Shown here: piece by piece, positions 1 to 8,279 of the stretch
Numbering within the stretch: position 1 is the first letter of the stretch
How the letters are laid out: every line of letters starts with the position of its first letter
NCBI GenBank assembly: GCA_009775375.1
Contig: VSPO01000069.1
Coordinates: 1 to 17,447 of the forward strand
Direction: 5' to 3'
Source: Muribaculaceae bacterium
GTDB taxonomy: Bacteria > Bacteroidota > Bacteroidia > Bacteroidales > Muribaculaceae
Length of the DNA: 17,447 bases
Translations under genes and position numbers: made by a program
Notes under the pieces: generated by a model
Told to the model about the DNA's origin: nothing
Database searches by the model: none
Seen by the model: only the letters and a program-made list of their open reading frames with translations

Positions 1-134
1 TGCGCCTATATATTTTTCACTAATGTTGTTAAAAATGTTAATTTATTTGGTTTGCAACATAGGACGAAAACCACGTTGATTTTTGGCTGCAGGCCGAGAG
101 TTTTTTTGACAATGCAACCGATAAAACAAAAAAA

Positions 135-227
135 CGTGGTTCACGTGGTTATTTTCGTGGTTGCCGTGGTTTGAAATTTCCGAGATGACCGTGGTTTGAA
201 ACCCTCGGTCAGACGGTGGTTTCAAAC
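135..227. repeat. GTGGTT-type short repeats and dyads in the leader before the TonB receptor
   Basis: CGTGGTT occurs at 135, 144, 156, 165 and 190, and CGGTGGTTT at 214. An inverted copy AACCACG sits at 69-75. The first four copies are spaced 9, 12 and 9 bases apart. GTTTGAAACC at 194-203 is exactly complementary to GGTTTCAAAC at 218-227, so a 10-bp stem with a 14-base loop can form. CCGAG at 180-184 can instead pair with CTCGG at 205-209. I see no gene and no clear TAnnTTTG promoter in 1-259. The repeats may be a low-complexity intergenic family or a leader structure in front of the receptor gene; the sequence does not decide. Confidence 0.5.
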
Positions 228-259
228 AAAGCTGGAATAAACCCATTAAAAACGATGTC

Positions 260-2842
260 ATGAAATATCTGATCGCTATACTACTGATTCTCGCTAACGG
301 CATTTCCGGACTGGCTCAGACGGAGGTGAAAGGCAACGTGGCGGAAGCCATCTCCGGAAAGGCTATCGCCGGGGCAAACGTGATGGTGAAAGACCCGAAG
401 GGAAAACTCGTGGGGTTCTCCTCTTCCGATGAGAAGGGCAATTTCCTGATCAAAATCAAAGAACCCTTCGACAGCGTCACAATCAATGCCACTATCCTTG
501 GCTACAAGCCATATTCCGCAACCATCAAACCTGACGGGAATCCGGTCGGGATTCTTATGGAGGAGGGTTCGCTACAATTGCAGGAGGTGGTGGTGAAGGG
601 AAGCCGCATACGCGAGAACGGCGACACGATAACCTACGACGTAGGCAGTTTCGCGCAGAAACAGGACCGCACCATCGGCGACGTACTCAAACGCATGCCG
701 GGGATCGACGTGGCAAACAACGGAAAGATACAATACCAGGGCGCGGACATCAACAAGTTCTATATCGAGGGGAACGACCTCTTGGGCGGCAAGTACGGCA
801 TCGCCACAAACGGCATCGCCCACGGAGACATCGGTGCCGTGGAGGTCATGGAAAACCATCAGCCTATGCAAGTGCTCCGCGGGCTAAGCTTCTCCGACCA
901 GGCAGCCATCAACCTGAAGATGAAGAACAGGTCGAAAGCCACCCTGCTTGTCCACGGCACGCTCGGAGGCGGATGGTCGCAACAGCCTAAAGGGGCTCTG
1001 TGGCAGGGCGACATCTTCACGATGATGGTCACGGGGAAATATCAGATGATCACCACTTTCAAAGGGAACAACACCGGCCTTAACCTCTCCGACCAACTCA
1101 CCGACTTCACTTCCGACCGCGCAGACGAGAGAATGGATGGCTACGTGGCCCTGTCGACCCCATCGACCCCCAACCTGCAGCGAAACCGCTCCTATTTCAA
1201 CCGCTCATGGATGGTGTCGTCGAGCCATCTGATGAAGACGCGTAAAGGTGGGGAATTCAAGGCACAGGTGGACTACAACCACGACCGCGCCACGGCTCAT
1301 GGGTCAGGCACAACCACTTATTTCCTTGACACCGGCGACAAGGTCATTCTTGAGGACAGAAGTTCGCTGTCCCACCGCAACGCCGTGACCGGTAAGTTCT
1401 CCTTCGAGGCGAACGAGAAGACCTATTTCCTCAACAACACCCTCTCGGCGGATTTCTCCTGGAACGACCTTACACTCAACACCGCCGGCACATTGCCGAA
1501 CACCCAAGCCTCCAGAATGCCGGAGTATTCCGTGAGCAACCTTCTGAAACTGATCAAACGTTTCAGAGGCAACAAGCTCGTGACTTTCACGAGCCGCAAC
1601 GAATGGAACTCCCTGCCGGAAAGACTGACCGTGAGTCGTGACGGTACGGAATATGGGCAGAGGATCAAGCAACACTCCTTTTACACGGACGAACGTGCCT
1701 CCCTCGGATTCGTGTTCAACCGTGTGCTGCTGTCGCTTGAAGCTGGAGTCTCCGGCTACTTCCGCAATCTCGACACCGATTTATGGGGCATCGACCTTCA
1801 GGACATAAAAGGCAGGGAGGAGTTGACCACCAATTATCTCAGGGTGTTCGCCTCCCCCAAGTTCGAGTGGAACTACAAAAGGCTGGAACTGACGCTCAAT
1901 CTGCCCGTCAACCTGTATTCATATTTCTTTTCCGGAGGATTGCGCAACAGGAACGAATTCTTCTTTTCTCCGTCTCTCGCCGCAAGATTCCGCCTCACTC
2001 CGAGAATGTCTCTGACATTTCGGGGGAGCGCACGCAGGTCTCCTGCCTCCCTGCATACGATACATGACTCATCGATACTCACCGACTACCGTTCGTTCAG
2101 TTCCGGCGTCGATGACTACTATACGGCATCCGGTCAGTCGGTGTCAGCCTCATATAGCTTCCGCAACGCACAGAGCGGCATTTTCCTTATGGCGATGGGC
2201 AGTTATGGCTGGAACAGGTCGGAATACGGCACGGTGCAGAACGTAGTCGGCGACTACGTGTTTCATTCCTACAGGGCGCAGCCCTCCGATTCCCGCAATG
2301 CCATGGCCATGCTCAACGCCAGCAAGACCCTTGATTTCATGCGGGGGGCAATCGGCCTCAGGGGGAATTTCCGCCGGACCGACAACAGTCTGCTCTCCCA
2401 GGGAGTCCCTACCGACTACAGGAGCGACGCCTTCACGCTGTCGCCTTTCATAAATGGCAGCATAACGAATTTTCTGAATTGGAATCTCCGGTTTACGTGG
2501 GACCGCTCATCGTTGAAAATCTCCGACATGTCGCGACGCAGTTCCGACTCCTACGTCTATTCGGGAGGGATCACGCTGATGCCTTGCCGCCTTGTCACCT
2601 GGACCACCGGAGGAGAATTCTATCGCAACCAGATAGAGGAAGGGAGATACAAGGAGATGCTGATGCTTGATACGAAACTGACATTCAACATAAGCAAGCG
2701 TCTTGAAATATCAGCCTCCGTCACCAACCTCCTGAACAGGAAGGAATATGGCTACACCACCTACGGCACGGTGTCGCAAGCGGAACGCACGAGCCGTCTG
2801 CGAGGACGCGAATTCCTGATTTCAATATACCTTAAGAAATGA
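260..2842 (+). CDS. TonB-dependent receptor-like outer-membrane protein with CarboxypepD_reg-like N-terminal domain
   Basis: This 860-residue protein is probably an energised outer-membrane transporter driven by TonB/ExbBD. Residues 1-19 form a signal peptide ending in LAQ. Residues about 20-95 are the beta-sandwich carboxypeptidase-regulatory-like domain typical of Bacteroidetes receptors (EVKGNVAEAISGKAIAGANV). A plug-like region follows: LQEVVVKGSRI, then IGDVLKRMPGIDVANNGKIQ, then YIEGNDLLGGKYG. The rest, from about 220, alternates aromatic and polar strands as a beta-barrel, with VTNLLNRKEYGYTTYGTV near the end. The last residues are IYLKK, not the usual terminal aromatic of barrel proteins. 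No SusD-like partner follows, so this is not a standard polysaccharide utilisation pair. The next gene overlaps by ATGA. The substrate cannot be told from sequence. Confidence 0.85.
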   Translation: MKYLIAILLILANGISGLAQTEVKGNVAEAISGKAIAGANVMVKDPKGKLVGFSSSDEKGNFLIKIKEPFDSVTINATILGYKPYSATIKPDGNPVGILMEEGSLQLQEVVVKGSRIRENGDTITYDVGSFAQKQDRTIGDVLKRMPGIDVANNGKIQYQGADINKFYIEGNDLLGGKYGIATNGIAHGDIGAVEVMENHQPMQVLRGLSFSDQAAINLKMKNRSKATLLVHGTLGGGWSQQPKGALWQGDIFTMMVTGKYQMITTFKGNNTGLNLSDQLTDFTSDRADERMDGYVALSTPSTPNLQRNRSYFNRSWMVSSSHLMKTRKGGEFKAQVDYNHDRATAHGSGTTTYFLDTGDKVILEDRSSLSHRNAVTGKFSFEANEKTYFLNNTLSADFSWNDLTLNTAGTLPNTQASRMPEYSVSNLLKLIKRFRGNKLVTFTSRNEWNSLPERLTVSRDGTEYGQRIKQHSFYTDERASLGFVFNRVLLSLEAGVSGYFRNLDTDLWGIDLQDIKGREELTTNYLRVFASPKFEWNYKRLELTLNLPVNLYSYFFSGGLRNRNEFFFSPSLAARFRLTPRMSLTFRGSARRSPASLHTIHDSSILTDYRSFSSGVDDYYTASGQSVSASYSFRNAQSGIFLMAMGSYGWNRSEYGTVQNVVGDYVFHSYRAQPSDSRNAMAMLNASKTLDFMRGAIGLRGNFRRTDNSLLSQGVPTDYRSDAFTLSPFINGSITNFLNWNLRFTWDRSSLKISDMSRRSSDSYVYSGGITLMPCRLVTWTTGGEFYRNQIEEGRYKEMLMLDTKLTFNISKRLEISASVTNLLNRKEYGYTTYGTVSQAERTSRLRGREFLISIYLKK

Positions 2843-3027
2843 TCCCAGATAAGATTGAGCTTCGCTCTGAAAAAGTCCGGAAGCTCATCGGAGAGATCCC
2901 GCCTTCTTTAGTGAGATGGGGTTTGGCAATAATAGCAATAGTATTCATTGCCTTGCTGGCCGCAGTATGCCTGTTGCCCTACCCATACTCAAACGGCGAA
3001 TCAATCCTCCGGCATTTCATTGGATAG
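2839..3027 (+). CDS. Small single-pass membrane protein resembling the N-terminal anchor of HlyD-type adaptors
   Basis: This 62-residue protein starts in the ATGA that also ends the receptor gene, so translation is probably coupled. Residues 1-20 are charged and amphipathic (IELRSEKVRKLIGEIPP). Residues about 26-46 form one strongly hydrophobic helix, followed by LPYPYSNGESILRHFIG. The segment IELRSEKV...IG..PP...RWG resembles the cytoplasmic start and membrane anchor of Bacteroidetes HlyD-family periplasmic adaptors, as I remember them. The coiled-coil and barrel-sandwich parts of an adaptor are absent, and no reading frame continues it after 3027. It may be a genuine stand-alone small protein working with the receptor, or the stump of a lost adaptor. 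The clean overlap and intact stop favour a real gene. Confidence 0.65.
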   Translation: MIPDKIELRSEKVRKLIGEIPPSLVRWGLAIIAIVFIALLAAVCLLPYPYSNGESILRHFIG

Positions 3028-3085
3028 GATAGTCAGTATTAATACGCCAGTTTTTGGGGAATGTCGGGCAATCGGGCTTTAGACC

Positions 3086-3145
3086 ATACATAAAAATTTT
3101 TATACATAAAATTTTTTATGTATAAAAAATTTTATGTATCTTTGT
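3086..3145 (+). promoter_or_regulatory. 54-bp near-perfect palindrome overlapping a Bacteroidetes promoter
   Basis: ATACATAAAA lies at 3086-3095 and 3102-3111. Its complement TTTTATGTAT lies at 3114-3123 and 3130-3139. The four half-sites make two nested dyads with the same centre (3112/3113), and 25 of 27 base pairs across 3086-3139 are complementary. The right edge overlaps TATCTTTG (3137-3144), a match to the -7 element TAnnTTTG, 23 bases before the ATG at 3168. I infer a multi-site operator for a dimeric or tetrameric repressor controlling the ATPase pair; no regulator gene is obvious in the window. Confidence 0.65.
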
Positions 3146-3167
3146 AAAAAAATAAATCAAGACAATT

Positions 3168-4331
3168 ATGGCTATATCAAATAAAGTAGGGCCCCCTGTA
3201 ACCGGAGAGGATTTCTATGGAAGGACAGAAGAGCTGTCACGCGCCCATCAATATCTTGACTCCAACCACTCCCTTGTTCTGTCCGCTCCAAGACGGATTG
3301 GCAAATCCTCGTTCGCTAAACGCCTCATTGAGGACAAACAGTCTATTGGTTGGAACTGTGTCTATATTGACCTTGAAGGAGTAAGGACTCGAGATGAGTT
3401 CCTGAATATTCTAATCAATAAATTTGATAAATCCGGAATCTGGACTGAAACAATCAGTTTAGCCGGAGGAATATTGAACCGAATTTTCGAGGGCATAAAA
3501 GGAATAGGGCCACTCAAATTTGATTTCACACACCCGGAAACATCTGAGAACCTGTACACATCCCTATCCGAGGTAATAGACCATACAAAAGACGCACTTG
3601 TTGTCATCGATGAGCTGACATTGTTTCTAAGTATTCTCGACAGGAATGCCGACAGCCACCGTGAGGCAGAGTTTTTCCTTAATTGGTTTAGAAGTCTAAG
3701 ACAAGTCTCCGACAGTAAAATAAGATGGGTGTTTTGTGGATCGGTGGGACTGCACAACTTCACTCGTATGAGGAATCTGTCAATGACAATCAATGACCTC
3801 GTGTCTTTCGATTTCGATGCCTTGTCGGCACATGAAGCAAAAGGACTGATTGAAGCCCTTGCAGAATCTGAGAATATTTCCATGAATAATGAAATGATTG
3901 CCATCCTTCTTGAAAAATTAGAATGGCATATCCCATATTTCATCCAATTGGCATTCACCAATATCAAAAATCATCCGAATGTAAGGATGGGAGTAACTTA
4001 TCGGATGATAGATGATTCCATTGACAGGTTGGCACATACTGATGAGATAAGCACATGGTCAGAAAGGCTTTCTGAATACAACGGTCAAGAGGATGGAGCA
4101 CGACTTATACTCAAAAGACTCAGCCAGTCGGATAAAGGACTGTCAAGGGATCAGCTCCTTGCCATATACGCCCAATACACCGGTGAAATACCCATGAAAG
4201 CCGACAATGAGCTGAGCCTCATATTGAATATGCTTGAACATGACGGCTACATAATACGAACGGGAGGAGGAACAAGGCGTTTCCGTTCTCCATTGTTGAA
4301 GAAATGGTGGTATTATAAATTCGTTGAATGA
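3168..4331 (+). CDS. P-loop ATPase with C-terminal winged-helix region (archaeal-ATPase/STAND-like family)
   Basis: This 387-residue protein is cytoplasmic. Residues 16-23 (FYGRTEEL) are the usual start of the predicted archaeal-type ATPase family. Walker A is APRRIGKSS at 40-48, with Ala in place of the first Gly, common in this family. Walker B is LVVIDE at 144-149. A sensor-like FCGSVGL lies at 189-195. Residues about 300-365 look like a winged helix (LSQSDKGLSRDQLLAIYAQY, then LNMLEHDGYIIR). The end, FRSPLLKKWWYYKFVE, is a typical C-terminal signature of this family. The gene is the first of a two-gene unit and overlaps the second by ATGA. Base composition is more AT-rich than the redox locus, which suggests acquisition. 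Cellular role unknown; defence or a regulatory switch are possible but unsupported. Confidence 0.75.
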   Translation: MAISNKVGPPVTGEDFYGRTEELSRAHQYLDSNHSLVLSAPRRIGKSSFAKRLIEDKQSIGWNCVYIDLEGVRTRDEFLNILINKFDKSGIWTETISLAGGILNRIFEGIKGIGPLKFDFTHPETSENLYTSLSEVIDHTKDALVVIDELTLFLSILDRNADSHREAEFFLNWFRSLRQVSDSKIRWVFCGSVGLHNFTRMRNLSMTINDLVSFDFDALSAHEAKGLIEALAESENISMNNEMIAILLEKLEWHIPYFIQLAFTNIKNHPNVRMGVTYRMIDDSIDRLAHTDEISTWSERLSEYNGQEDGARLILKRLSQSDKGLSRDQLLAIYAQYTGEIPMKADNELSLILNMLEHDGYIIRTGGGTRRFRSPLLKKWWYYKFVE

Positions 4332-5224
4332 TGCCGGATCCTAAAAAATCAGTCTCTCTGACCGGATTGTCGGTCAATGACGATATATTCAATGTAGTGA
4401 TTTCTGAAATAAACAGCAATTCAGGGAGTGCTATTCCTCAGCCTGTCATGATTATCGGACAGGCTGGCGCAGGGAAAACTACCCTTCTGAAAAGTATATA
4501 CAGCTCTGATATATGCCAAGAAAAGTCCAAGGTATGGATAGACGGGCGAACCATATTCTGTTCTGAGGACATAACTCTAAAGGCTTCATGTGCAGACGCG
4601 TCCATTGTGTTTATAGATGATATGGATTTCTACCTGACTCGCTGTTCGTATGAAGAACAATTCAAGCTCAGGCAATTCCTTTATAACGATGGTGGACCGA
4701 TGATGATTGGAACTGTCAGGAAAGTTCTTCCGGCATTGACAGAATATGAGGCACCTTTCTTCGAGGGTCTGAAAAACGTTTATATCCGCCCAATCCCGTC
4801 AGACTATATTTCACGATTATTCGATGAGCAAGATACGGTTCGGGCACATTCATTAATGAGTCTTTTACCTCCTACAATTAAATCCGTGGAGACTGTCTAT
4901 GGTATCATAAAACTTAATGATTTCCCTGAAAAAGACACAACTATTCTGTTGTCGGTGTTTTCGGATAATTACAGACATTACTATGAAAATCTGCCAACAA
5001 ATTCGCAGCATATACTAAATGCTTTCGATTCTGTCGATACATCCATGACAATACCGGAACTTAGAGATAAAACCGGTCTTCCCACCAATGTACTGACAGC
5101 ATATTTCAGAACCCTCCACTCATCTGGTGTTATCAAGGTAGACAAATCCATAAAACGAAAAACAAAATACTCCATGAGAGACCCATTGTTTCAATTATGG
5201 ATAAAACAATCAGTAGGGCCATGA
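4328..5224 (+). CDS. Second P-loop ATPase with C-terminal winged-helix region
   Basis: This 298-residue protein starts in the ATGA that ends the first ATPase gene. Walker A is GQAGAGKT at 44-51. Walker B is IVFIDD at 93-98, so the acidic pair is DD where its neighbour has DE. The middle (KLRQFLYNDGGPMMIGTVRK) fits the sensor strand after Walker B. Residues about 230-290 form a likely winged helix (DTSMTIPELRDKTGLPTNVL, then FRTLHSSGVIKVDK), closing with MRDPLFQLWIK, the same C-terminal style as the upstream partner. The two proteins look like divergent relatives made together and could form a hetero-oligomer. A strong hairpin terminator follows at 5259-5306. No nuclease, toxin or membrane effector domain is visible in either protein. 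Confidence 0.7.
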   Translation: MMPDPKKSVSLTGLSVNDDIFNVVISEINSNSGSAIPQPVMIIGQAGAGKTTLLKSIYSSDICQEKSKVWIDGRTIFCSEDITLKASCADASIVFIDDMDFYLTRCSYEEQFKLRQFLYNDGGPMMIGTVRKVLPALTEYEAPFFEGLKNVYIRPIPSDYISRLFDEQDTVRAHSLMSLLPPTIKSVETVYGIIKLNDFPEKDTTILLSVFSDNYRHYYENLPTNSQHILNAFDSVDTSMTIPELRDKTGLPTNVLTAYFRTLHSSGVIKVDKSIKRKTKYSMRDPLFQLWIKQSVGP

Positions 5225-5258
5225 CAATAGGCAAACGCACTCTTAAATTTAATAAGCC

Positions 5259-5306
5259 AAAACAAATAAGATAGGCCGATGTGAATCGGCCTATCTCATT
5301 TGTTTT
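5259..5306 (+). terminator. Rho-independent-type terminator of the two-ATPase unit
   Basis: Two 22-base arms (5259-5280 and 5285-5306) pair with one mismatch around a GTGA loop. The stem core is GATAGGCCGAT/ATCGGCCTATC. The outer stem is A-rich on the left and ends in TTTGTTTT on the right, as for a bidirectional or U-tract terminator. It lies 35 bases after the second ATPase stop. Confidence 0.85.
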
Positions 5307-5387
5307 CAAAATTAATTTTCAAACTAACCTAACATCATGAAACGATTTTCTGATATTAATACAAACTGAGGCGGTGGTTGGTTCATG

Positions 5388-5421
5388 AAAAATGCGATTT
5401 TTTGAAAAAAATCGCATTTTT
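5388..5421 (-). terminator. Hairpin terminator at the end of the redox operon
   Basis: AAAAATGCGATTTTTT (5388-5403) is complementary to 5406-5421. The stem is flanked by A- and T-runs on both strands. It sits 15 bases past the CcsBA stop, so it most likely ends the minus-strand operon. With the hairpin at 5259-5306 it insulates the converging units. Nothing gene-like lies in 5307-5387 beyond a 10-codon frame. Confidence 0.75.
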
Positions 5422-5436
5422 CGGGTAGAGAGGGGG

Positions 5437-7206
5437 TCAGTTGTAGGCGTGGAGGGAGGGTAGGAGGTTGACTCCAAAGTAGGTCATGGCCACTGTCAGG
5501 ATCGACAGGAGCATGTAGACGTGGTAGCGGCGGGGACTACGGAGAAGGGGGATGCTGCGGTGGAGCGGCAGGGCATAGACGATAAACGTCACAAGCGCGA
5601 GCGTTTCCTTGGGGTCCCACGACCAATATCGTCCCCAGGAGATGTTGGCCCAGACCGCCCCGGTGATTATCCCGAATCCGAGAAGCCATTCCGCCGGATA
5701 AAGTGCGGCAAGCGAGATGCGCCGCATCCGCTCTCCCATAGCCGGGGAGATAATGGCCGCTGCGGCTGCCACGAAGGTCAAGCCCAAAAGGGCATAGGAG
5801 GTCATGACAAGCGAGACATGGAGCGACAGCCACGGGGAATGGAGCACGGGCATCAACGGCGTCACCACCGGATTCACCTCCATCAGATGCGCCACCAAAG
5901 CCAACGCTCCCGCAAACGTCATTGCAAGCCCCCTCAGCAGGAATCCTTGACGCCTGGCTATGATAATAAGAATCTCAAGAGCCAGAACGGCAAAGAGAAG
6001 TGTCTCATAAGTGTTGGAGAGCGGGATATGGTTAGACAGAATCCATTGCAAGGCGAAGCAGACAGCAGACAGAGCCGTGGCCGCCCAAAGCGTCACGCCG
6101 GACAGGCTACGCAGCAGACGTCTGCCTGACAGGGACGTAAAGGATATGGCAGCCCCAGAAAACAGAAGGATGAAAATAAGAGTGGAGAAGGGGATGCGAT
6201 TGTAGAGCAACTCAAGGTCTACCCTCCATTGCGGCATCAGGCCGTCGGCTTCACCGGCCTCCACAATCAAGTCGCCGGAATAGAGCGAAAGGATTATCCC
6301 GACCTTCTCGTCGAGTTCTTCCACGGCCCTACGCATATTCTTGTCGGAGACGGACAGCAGGGGGACAATCCTATATCGGCTCGCCGAGTCGAAAAGATTT
6401 TCAATCGCGACGTATTTTCCTTCCACCCCGAGACGGGAGCGCAGATTCTTGTCTTTCACGAGCAACAGAGGCTGTGATTTCCAGGCTTCCGGATATAGTC
6501 GCATAGAAAGAAGGGTCTGCTCGGGAGACAATCCGCGATAGGACGGGGCGCCGTGAAGCTTGGCCACGACCTCGCGGGAGAGCGTGTTGAAAGTCACGAC
6601 TCTTCCTTGATATACCACCTGGCGCGAGCGCAAACTGTCGGCCACCTCGGCCGGAACCCCCTTCACGCTCGACGCCGACATGAACCCGGGAGACGCAAGG
6701 ATAGCCAACAGGGAGAGCGACCGCAACAGCGACCGCCATCTGCAACGGCGCGAAAGAAGCACCCAAAGTCCGGCCACCGTGAACATAACGAATCCGCTAT
6801 ATACGAGCGCGATTCCCCAAGGGTCGTGGTTGACGGAAAGCACCGTCGAACCGTCGGTGTCATAACCCGACTGGCAGAAACGATAGCCGTCGGTCGTCAG
6901 AATCCTATTCATGGAGACCACGCAATGCCGGCCGTCTACCTTAAGATACGAAACGTAGTCGCGAGGGGCTATCCCCCCGGGATAATATTCCACCCTGAAG
7001 CTGTCGAGCTCCAGGGCCACCGGGAGGGGGAGTAGCCCCCCTCCCGACGACCGGAACTCAACCACTTTTTCACCGGGCGACAGTCTGACTGCCCCGCGCT
7101 CCTGAAGGAGCCACGTGCATATCGCCCCGGCAAGGATAAGAACGAACGACAAGTGGAGCGTCAGCGCAGCCGGATTCCTCCACAGCATTCTTCCCCGGCC
7201 TTTCAT
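5437..7206 (-). CDS. ccsBA: Cytochrome c biogenesis protein, CcsBA (ResB-ResC) fusion
   Basis: This System II heme handling and cytochrome c synthase subunit exports heme and attaches it to CxxCH motifs outside the inner membrane. I chose the ATG at 7206 because it forms an ATGA overlap with the preceding stop and follows an AGGAAG-like site; a frame open to 7245 would run 43 bases into the previous gene. The protein has 589 residues. The N-terminal ResB/CcsB half has a membrane helix at about 12-35, a periplasmic segment (NRILTTDGYRFCQSGYDTDG) and a second helix (DPWGIALVYSGFVMFTV). The C-terminal CcsA half has several helices, LHVSLVMTSYALLG, and the WWD motif region WGRYWSWDPKETLAL. It is last in the operon, after genes for two CxxCH proteins that it probably matures. 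Confidence 0.92.
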   Translation of the reverse strand: MKGRGRMLWRNPAALTLHLSFVLILAGAICTWLLQERGAVRLSPGEKVVEFRSSGGGLLPLPVALELDSFRVEYYPGGIAPRDYVSYLKVDGRHCVVSMNRILTTDGYRFCQSGYDTDGSTVLSVNHDPWGIALVYSGFVMFTVAGLWVLLSRRCRWRSLLRSLSLLAILASPGFMSASSVKGVPAEVADSLRSRQVVYQGRVVTFNTLSREVVAKLHGAPSYRGLSPEQTLLSMRLYPEAWKSQPLLLVKDKNLRSRLGVEGKYVAIENLFDSASRYRIVPLLSVSDKNMRRAVEELDEKVGIILSLYSGDLIVEAGEADGLMPQWRVDLELLYNRIPFSTLIFILLFSGAAISFTSLSGRRLLRSLSGVTLWAATALSAVCFALQWILSNHIPLSNTYETLLFAVLALEILIIIARRQGFLLRGLAMTFAGALALVAHLMEVNPVVTPLMPVLHSPWLSLHVSLVMTSYALLGLTFVAAAAAIISPAMGERMRRISLAALYPAEWLLGFGIITGAVWANISWGRYWSWDPKETLALVTFIVYALPLHRSIPLLRSPRRYHVYMLLSILTVAMTYFGVNLLPSLHAYN

Positions 7207-8279
7207 ATCTTCCTCATGGCCATACATTCCATCTCCACGAGCCATCCCGGGCGGCAGACGGGGGCTTGGAGAATCACGTAGGGGATGCCGCTGAACCTTT
7301 CCTCAAACATCCCCTTGACCACGACATAGTCGGCGGGGTCGCGGAGATAGACGAGAATCTGGCCCACGTCTTCCCAGCCGCAATCGGCTGCGGCAAGAAG
7401 CGACCCCACGTTTTCCCACATGCGGAGCGTCTGGCGACGTATGTCGCCCGGCCATACGATTTGTCCCTTATTGTCGATGCTCGCCGTGCCGGAGATGAAG
7501 AGATGGCGGCGGTCGTCGTAGTCAACGCTCGTGGCTCTTTCGAACGCCACTCCATATTCATACGTGGGGTTGAGATGGTCGGGAGCGTTTATCTGACGCA
7601 TGCTTCCCTCTTTCAATCCGAGGACAGAATATGAGTCCATCGCCACGAGAGCCGTGCGGTCGGCCTGGCGACCGCCGATTCCCGTGCTTGCTATGAATCT
7701 TGTAGAGGGGGTGAGACCAAGGGCCTGGAAGGCCTGGTTGCGCCCCTTGACCACTTCGGCGTAGTCGACATCTACATTCTGCACGAATAGCCACGTGCGT
7801 ACACAGCTGTCGAGCAGACTTCCCCCCCGCTCTGAGAGGGCTTCCTGGGTGGAGGTCAGCATAAAGAGCATGGCATGGTAGGGGTCCATCCCCGGGCGGC
7901 GGCATCCCCCCTCGAATATGTGGGTATGCCCGAACGCCTCCACGGCAAACCGGCCATCTTCCGCCTGCGCAACAACTGCGTCTTCAATCATCCAGACCCA
8001 TAGCGCCACCTTCGTAAGGCTCAGCGGGGGTTGCTCCACGATCGACGTGGCGCATTCCCCGTCGTCGGGAAGAAGAGGCTGCTGATTGACGGCGTCGCTG
8101 AGAAACCAGCGGCGGAAGACCGGACGCATCCGTTCCCCCAAGGAACTCTTGACCTCCTCGTATTGCATGAGAATCCCGGCAAGCTGCTGTTCGTAGGTCA
8201 GAGTCGGGTCGTCGATTGTGATTATGGTGTGGGCTTCGCGTTTACCTCCGGAAGCCTCTATGATTTTCGTCGTGATCAT
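7203..8279 (-). CDS. Chorismatase-like protein, FkbO/Hyg5 type, RidA-like fold
   Basis: This 358-residue protein overlaps its neighbours by ATGA at both ends (8279 with the cytochrome lipoprotein, 7206 with CcsBA). The length, the central segment (TWLFVQNVDVDYAEVVKGRN, then STGIGGRQADRTALVAMDSY) and the C-terminal RidA-like part (RQTLRMWENVGSLLAAADCG, then APVCRPGWLVEMECMAMRKI) fit the FkbO/Hyg5 chorismate-converting family better than single-domain RidA. An ungapped comparison of the C-terminus puts Tyr where RidA deaminases have their substrate-binding Arg. Cys342 and Glu349 are seven residues apart, as are the Cys and Glu I recall from Hyg5-type enzymes making 3-hydroxybenzoate. Cytoplasmic; no signal peptide. 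Its role in a heme-protein operon is unknown; a chorismate-derived aromatic acting as redox carrier or iron ligand is speculation. Confidence 0.7.
   Translation of the reverse strand: MITTKIIEASGGKREAHTIITIDDPTLTYEQQLAGILMQYEEVKSSLGERMRPVFRRWFLSDAVNQQPLLPDDGECATSIVEQPPLSLTKVALWVWMIEDAVVAQAEDGRFAVEAFGHTHIFEGGCRRPGMDPYHAMLFMLTSTQEALSERGGSLLDSCVRTWLFVQNVDVDYAEVVKGRNQAFQALGLTPSTRFIASTGIGGRQADRTALVAMDSYSVLGLKEGSMRQINAPDHLNPTYEYGVAFERATSVDYDDRRHLFISGTASIDNKGQIVWPGDIRRQTLRMWENVGSLLAAADCGWEDVGQILVYLRDPADYVVVKGMFEERFSGIPYVILQAPVCRPGWLVEMECMAMRKI

Noticed and set aside
135..227. CRISPR array
   Set aside because: Units are only 7-12 bases, spacing is 9-25 bases and irregular, and no cas genes are present.
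43..303. Minus-strand 86-codon frame over the leader repeats
   Set aside because: It overlaps the receptor start, and its His/Asn-rich middle comes from the GTGGTT repeats read backwards. No family features.
3362..3967. Minus-strand 201-codon frame
   Set aside because: It lies antisense inside the first ATPase gene, which has intact Walker motifs.
7207..7245. Longer N-terminus for CcsBA
   Set aside because: The start at 7206 makes a typical ATGA overlap with a ribosome-binding site; the extra 13 residues add nothing conserved.
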